Positions 61,186 to 64,000 of a stretch of 64,000 nucleotides of DNA are shown one piece after another. Position 1 is the stretch's first letter. Every line of letters begins with the position of its first letter. Made by a program: the position numbers and the translations under genes. The DNA comes from CAYGSN01 sp964352675 (GTDB taxonomy: Bacteria; Pseudomonadota; Alphaproteobacteria; Micavibrionales; Micavibrionaceae), in contig CAYGSN010000009.1 in assembly GCA_964352675.1 (NCBI GenBank), positions 1-64,000 on the forward strand, in the 5' to 3' direction. The notes below the pieces were generated by a model. The model was not told the origin of the DNA. It saw nothing but the letters and a program-made list of their open reading frames with translations, and ran no database searches.

Positions 61186-61887
61186 ATGATTACACCGCTG
61201 CAGATCACGCTTGCACGCACACTTTTAAGGCTTCAGCAAAATGAAGCAGCGGCTATGATCGGCATTTCCCCGCCCACACTCTCCAAGATAGAAAACAGCG
61301 AAAGCGACCCGCCGGTGTCCCGCATCCGCCAAATCCAGAATTTTTATGAAAGCCGGGGGGTGGAGTTTCTGCCTGGCGAGGGCGTGCGCAAGACCGAGGC
61401 CAGCGTTTATGAAGGCAAAGAAGGCTTTGCGCTGTTCCGCCGCGATATCCTGACCGAAGCGGAAAAAGGCGATGCGGATATCTGCCAGAGTAACATTGAT
61501 GAGCGCCTGTTCGATAAATGGGGCAAGGGCGAGGTCAACAACCATTACCGTGGCACTATGGCCAAATTGCGTGAGAAATACCCGGAACTGCGCCACAGGA
61601 CACTCTCCAAAGAAGGCGATATCCATTTTTCCGCCGGGAAACATTCCGAATATCGCTGGATACCTGAAAGCGAATTTGGCGATTTTCCCTTTTATATCAT
61701 GGGCAATAAAACAGCGATGATCCTGTTTGAGGACAACCACCTGACCATCATCATCCTGAATAACCCAAAGATTACAGCATTTTACAGAAAACAATTTGAA
61801 AAAATGTGGGAAAAAGCTATCATTCCCCCGGTAAACCCGAAAGACAATGTACCGCCGGAGGCTTTTGCCCCTGAGGATGACGAATAG
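61186..61887 (+). CDS. HTH (Cro/CI-type) regulator with effector-like C-terminal domain
   Basis: Residues 1-60 form an XRE-type helix-turn-helix (ARTLLRLQQNEAAAMIGISP, then SKIENSESDPP). The remaining 170 residues contain SEFGDFPFYIMGNKTAMILF and a final FYRKQFEKMWEKAI helix, as in the phospholipase-D-like sensor domain of TrmB/TranslinX-type regulators. The ligand is unknown. It has a long AT-rich upstream region. It is 34 nt before the SHMT-like gene on the same strand and probably co-transcribed with it. Confidence 0.8.
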   Translation: MITPLQITLARTLLRLQQNEAAAMIGISPPTLSKIENSESDPPVSRIRQIQNFYESRGVEFLPGEGVRKTEASVYEGKEGFALFRRDILTEAEKGDADICQSNIDERLFDKWGKGEVNNHYRGTMAKLREKYPELRHRTLSKEGDIHFSAGKHSEYRWIPESEFGDFPFYIMGNKTAMILFEDNHLTIIILNNPKITAFYRKQFEKMWEKAIIPPVNPKDNVPPEAFAPEDDE

Positions 61888-61920
61888 CCGCAAAAGGCAA
61901 AAACTGCGTAAACACTAACA

Positions 61921-63195
61921 ATGAGTAACGAAGACACCACCATCGATCTGGTCAGGGCCTATGAACAGGCCCAGCAGGGCAGGAGACTCCGCCTCACAGC
62001 GGGCGAGAACGTGCCCTCCCCGCATCTTATTGAAGCCTTGCGATCCAGCCTTTCCGCGCGCTATGCCACGGCCAGTGGTCCGGGCGAGGGCAATGCCTGG
62101 GGCTATCCTTCTGCCGCCCTGCCCTGGCAGATTATCCAAAAAGCAGAACACACAGCCCTTGAAGTCTTTCGCGGCGCTCATGCCGATCTGCGCCCCGCCT
62201 CGGGCATTGTTGCGACCCATATCCTGCTCAGCGCGCTTTTGCGCCCCGGAGATAGTTTCCTGGCGATGGCCCCCGAAGACGGCGCGCATTTCACGACAGA
62301 GGAGATTGCGGTGTTCAAAGGCTATAACCGCGTGAACATTCCCTCTCACACCCACACAAAAAAGGTCAACATGGCCGGCACGGTCAGAACCGCAGAGCAA
62401 AACGGAGCGAAACTTATTTTCTTCGATCCCAGCATGTTGCTGGATGCGGCCCCCATTGCAAAATTGCGCAAAGAATTGCCGCATATCGTGATTGCCTATG
62501 ACGCCTCGCATCCGCTGGGGTTGATCGGCGGCGGAGCCTTTCCGAACCCGCTGGATGAGGGCGCAGATCTGCTGATCGGCGGTACGCACAAAACCCTTCC
62601 CGGTCCGCAGGGCGGTCTGATCATCTCCGCCCGCAAGCCGCAGGACCACAATCCAACGCGCTTGGTTTTCGAAAATATTGAGCGTTTTGAAGTGAACTAC
62701 AAACCGGGGCGTATCGCCGCGCTGGGCGTTGCGCTGGAAGAAATCCGCGATTTTGGTGAATCTTATGCCAGGGAAAGCATCAATAACAGCCGCCTGCTCG
62801 GCCAGATCCTGAGCGAACAGGGGCTGGATATCGCCCGCGCAGCCAATGGCGAATTTACCAACACGCATCAGGTGCATATTATTTTGGGCGATAGAGCCGT
62901 GGCGGAAAAAGCAGTCAACGCACTGGAGGATGCACATATCGACACCAATGCCACGCGCATTCCATTTTCCAAAGGGCGCTTCGGCCTGCGGATCGGACTG
63001 GCCGGAATCACAAGGCTGGGCATGAACAGAGAGGGCATCATCAGAATCGCCAACCTGATTGCCGATACAGTGCTGGAGCGCCGGCCGGCAGGCAGTATCC
63101 GCGAAGACGTCATGGCCATCGCCGCGGCGCACACCGCCACATTGTACACGCACAGGGACCCGGATCAGGGCCAGGGAAGAACGGTCAGTTTTTAA
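61921..63195 (+). CDS. Divergent SHMT-family PLP enzyme
   Basis: A fold-type I PLP enzyme resembling serine hydroxymethyltransferase. The PLP lysine lies in GGTHKTLPGPQGGL (Lys near 225), close to the SHMT form but with PGPQGG for RGPRGG. AYDASHPLGLIGGG gives the PLP-ring Asp and His region. N-terminal LRLTAGENVPSP matches the SHMT LIASEN segment loosely. Typical GlyA is about 420-430 aa, and this is 424. It follows an HTH regulator gene. It may be an aldolase or transaldolase on beta-hydroxy amino acids and not the folate enzyme. That distinction is inference. Confidence 0.75.
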   Translation: MSNEDTTIDLVRAYEQAQQGRRLRLTAGENVPSPHLIEALRSSLSARYATASGPGEGNAWGYPSAALPWQIIQKAEHTALEVFRGAHADLRPASGIVATHILLSALLRPGDSFLAMAPEDGAHFTTEEIAVFKGYNRVNIPSHTHTKKVNMAGTVRTAEQNGAKLIFFDPSMLLDAAPIAKLRKELPHIVIAYDASHPLGLIGGGAFPNPLDEGADLLIGGTHKTLPGPQGGLIISARKPQDHNPTRLVFENIERFEVNYKPGRIAALGVALEEIRDFGESYARESINNSRLLGQILSEQGLDIARAANGEFTNTHQVHIILGDRAVAEKAVNALEDAHIDTNATRIPFSKGRFGLRIGLAGITRLGMNREGIIRIANLIADTVLERRPAGSIREDVMAIAAAHTATLYTHRDPDQGQGRTVSF

Positions 63196-63205
63196 AAGGA
63201 AAACA

Positions 63206-63280
63206 TGGTGCCACGAGAGAGAATTGAACTCTCGACCTCGTCATTACCAATGACGCGCTCTACCACTGAGCTACCGCGGC
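63206..63280 (-). tRNA. tRNA-Thr (anticodon GGT)
   Basis: The reverse complement folds into a complete cloverleaf. The acceptor GCCGCGG pairs with the 3' strand (two G-U), and the D-arm GCTCAGTGGTAGAGC is present. The anticodon stem CGTCA/TGACG closes the loop TTGGTAA with GGT at the centre. The T-arm has GAGAGTTCAATTCTCTC, and the gene encodes its own CCA. It reads ACC and, by wobble, ACT codons. It sits 10 nt from the convergent SHMT-like stop. Confidence 0.95.
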
Positions 63281-63329
63281 TATCAAGATCTGCCCTGTTT
63301 TAATGTTTTTCCGGCGGGCTGTAAAGTTT

Positions 63330-63841
63330 TTACTTCTTCAAATTTCTTACCAAAAACTCCATCCCCGCCTGATCCGCTTGTTGCGCCGCCTGTGCATCGC
63401 CCTTGATAAAGGCGCCGCGCTCTTCCAGGACACAATCCTGCGGATACCCATAGCCGATCGGCAGTGACGGCAAACCATCCAGATACGGGTGGTTAAAAGC
63501 ATGGCCCTGCCCCTCATAGGTTTTGATCGCAATAGAAGCGCTGCTCGCGGCCAGATCCTCACATAAAGCCAGAGGCGTGATCTTATCGTGCGTTCCGGTG
63601 TGAATTTCGACCGGCACACCAGATGAGGCAGAGTCGTAGAGCCGTACGCCACACCAGGGATAATAGGCCAAATGCGCGGCAAACGGATCATGATCATAGC
63701 CAAAACGCTGATACATTGATTCATAGGCCGTATAAAGCGCAGGGGGATGCGGACATGGCGCCTCTTTACGGCTTGTGTTTCGGCGTAGCGGCGCAGGCCG
63801 CTAACACACCCAATACGGACAAAAAAAACCAGCCGTTTCAT
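63330..63841 (-). pseudogene. Decayed dienelactone-hydrolase-family gene
   Basis: The C-terminal 128 residues (from MYQRFGYDH, 63716) match the end of dienelactone hydrolases: YYPWCG, then the triad Asp in GTHDKITP and His in GQGHAFNH. The N-terminal half with the Cys nucleophile motif is missing. About 28 codons in front are open and hydrolase-like up to a stop near 63801. In another frame, from an ATG at 63839-63841, a signal-peptide-like start (MKRLVFFVRIGCVSG) is found. So both ends remain, with an internal deletion and frame change. An unrelated short functional ORF cannot be excluded. Confidence 0.55.
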
Positions 63842-63917
63842 TTTTCCCCAAATCTGCATAATCGAATCTGCAAAAACCCTAGCGCTCAGGATCGTTTTCT
63901 GACTAGTCTAATAATCC

Positions 63918-64000
63918 ATGAATAAGAAAACAAAACAGGATCTCCGCGCGGAAAAGCGCGCCGCCGCTCTGCGCGACAATCTGCGCAAGCGTAAAGCCCT
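63918..64000 (+). CDS. Small basic protein, partial at window end
   Basis: The frame from the ATG 63918-63920 (MNKKTKQDLRAEKRAAALRD, then NLRKRKA) continues out of the window. This helical, Arg/Lys/Ala-rich type with a RAAALRDNLRKRK core is a common small alphaproteobacterial protein of unknown role that often precedes murA. The next gene is not visible. At least 27 codons are present. Confidence 0.6.
   Translation, partial: MNKKTKQDLRAEKRAAALRDNLRKRKA

Noticed and set aside
61915..63153. Long minus-strand frame (412 aa) opposite the SHMT-like gene
   Set aside because: Composition is Cys/His/Arg-rich without motifs, there is no start site, and the plus strand encodes a clear PLP enzyme.
1..64000. 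CRISPR array, intact insertion sequence or prophage
   Set aside because: No regularly spaced repeats, no transposase gene, and only one phage-like fragment was seen.

Overview
The window reads as an alphaproteobacterial chromosome. It has a class I lysyl-tRNA synthetase, the block xerC / DUF484 / priA / transaldolase / atpHAGDC, the TCA block zapE / mdh / sucCDAB / lpdA, and the block dgt / SPOR / nagZ / scpAB / tatABC. No taxon marker allows a finer placement. A Micavibrio-like or Rhodospirillales-like lineage is a guess from gene content. A run of ten N at 54642-54651 shows this is a draft scaffold.

Layout. 1-4.5 kb: a truncated histone H1-like gene, a lysyl-tRNA synthetase gene and three unknown genes. 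4.5-12.3 kb (+): an MscS channel, a DinG-type helicase, the folate genes pabB-pabA-pabC and a LOG-family nucleotide hydrolase. 12.3-19.8 kb (-): a methyltransferase with a small upstream ORF, then the ATP synthase F1 operon, which is split between atpG and atpD by a 102-codon gene and a secreted PAP2 phosphatase gene. 19.9-26.8 kb: a TraX-like membrane protein, a phosphoesterase, priA, transaldolase, a DUF484 protein and xerC. 28-46.7 kb (-): lpdA, sucB, thiL-thiD-thiE, sucA, sucD, sucC and mdh. Here the 2-oxoglutarate dehydrogenase genes enclose genes for their own cofactor, thiamine diphosphate. Accessory + strand genes sit between these metabolic genes, several of them AT-rich or of unknown function. 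47-57 kb: a DUF2336 protein, zapE, tatABC, scpAB, nagZ, a SPOR protein and dgt. 57-64 kb (mostly +): erpA, a truncated hemoglobin, xthA, three lipoprotein-like or fragmentary genes, a candidate small RNA, an HTH regulator, a divergent SHMT-like enzyme, tRNA-Thr(GGT) and a decayed dienelactone hydrolase gene.

How it works together: the core is energy metabolism (TCA cycle and F1 ATPase), cofactor supply (thiamine, folate, Fe-S), chromosome maintenance (PriA, XerC, ScpAB, DinG, dGTPase, XthA) and envelope work (Tat, NagZ, lytic transglycosylase, SPOR). The most interesting features are the interruptions of conserved operons, three genes whose predicted -10 box lies exactly 7 nt before the start codon (leaderless candidates), a REP-like palindrome inside the tat operon, a probable terminator-ended small RNA, and several enzyme-like proteins with altered catalytic residues. 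I saw no CRISPR array, intact insertion sequence or complete prophage.
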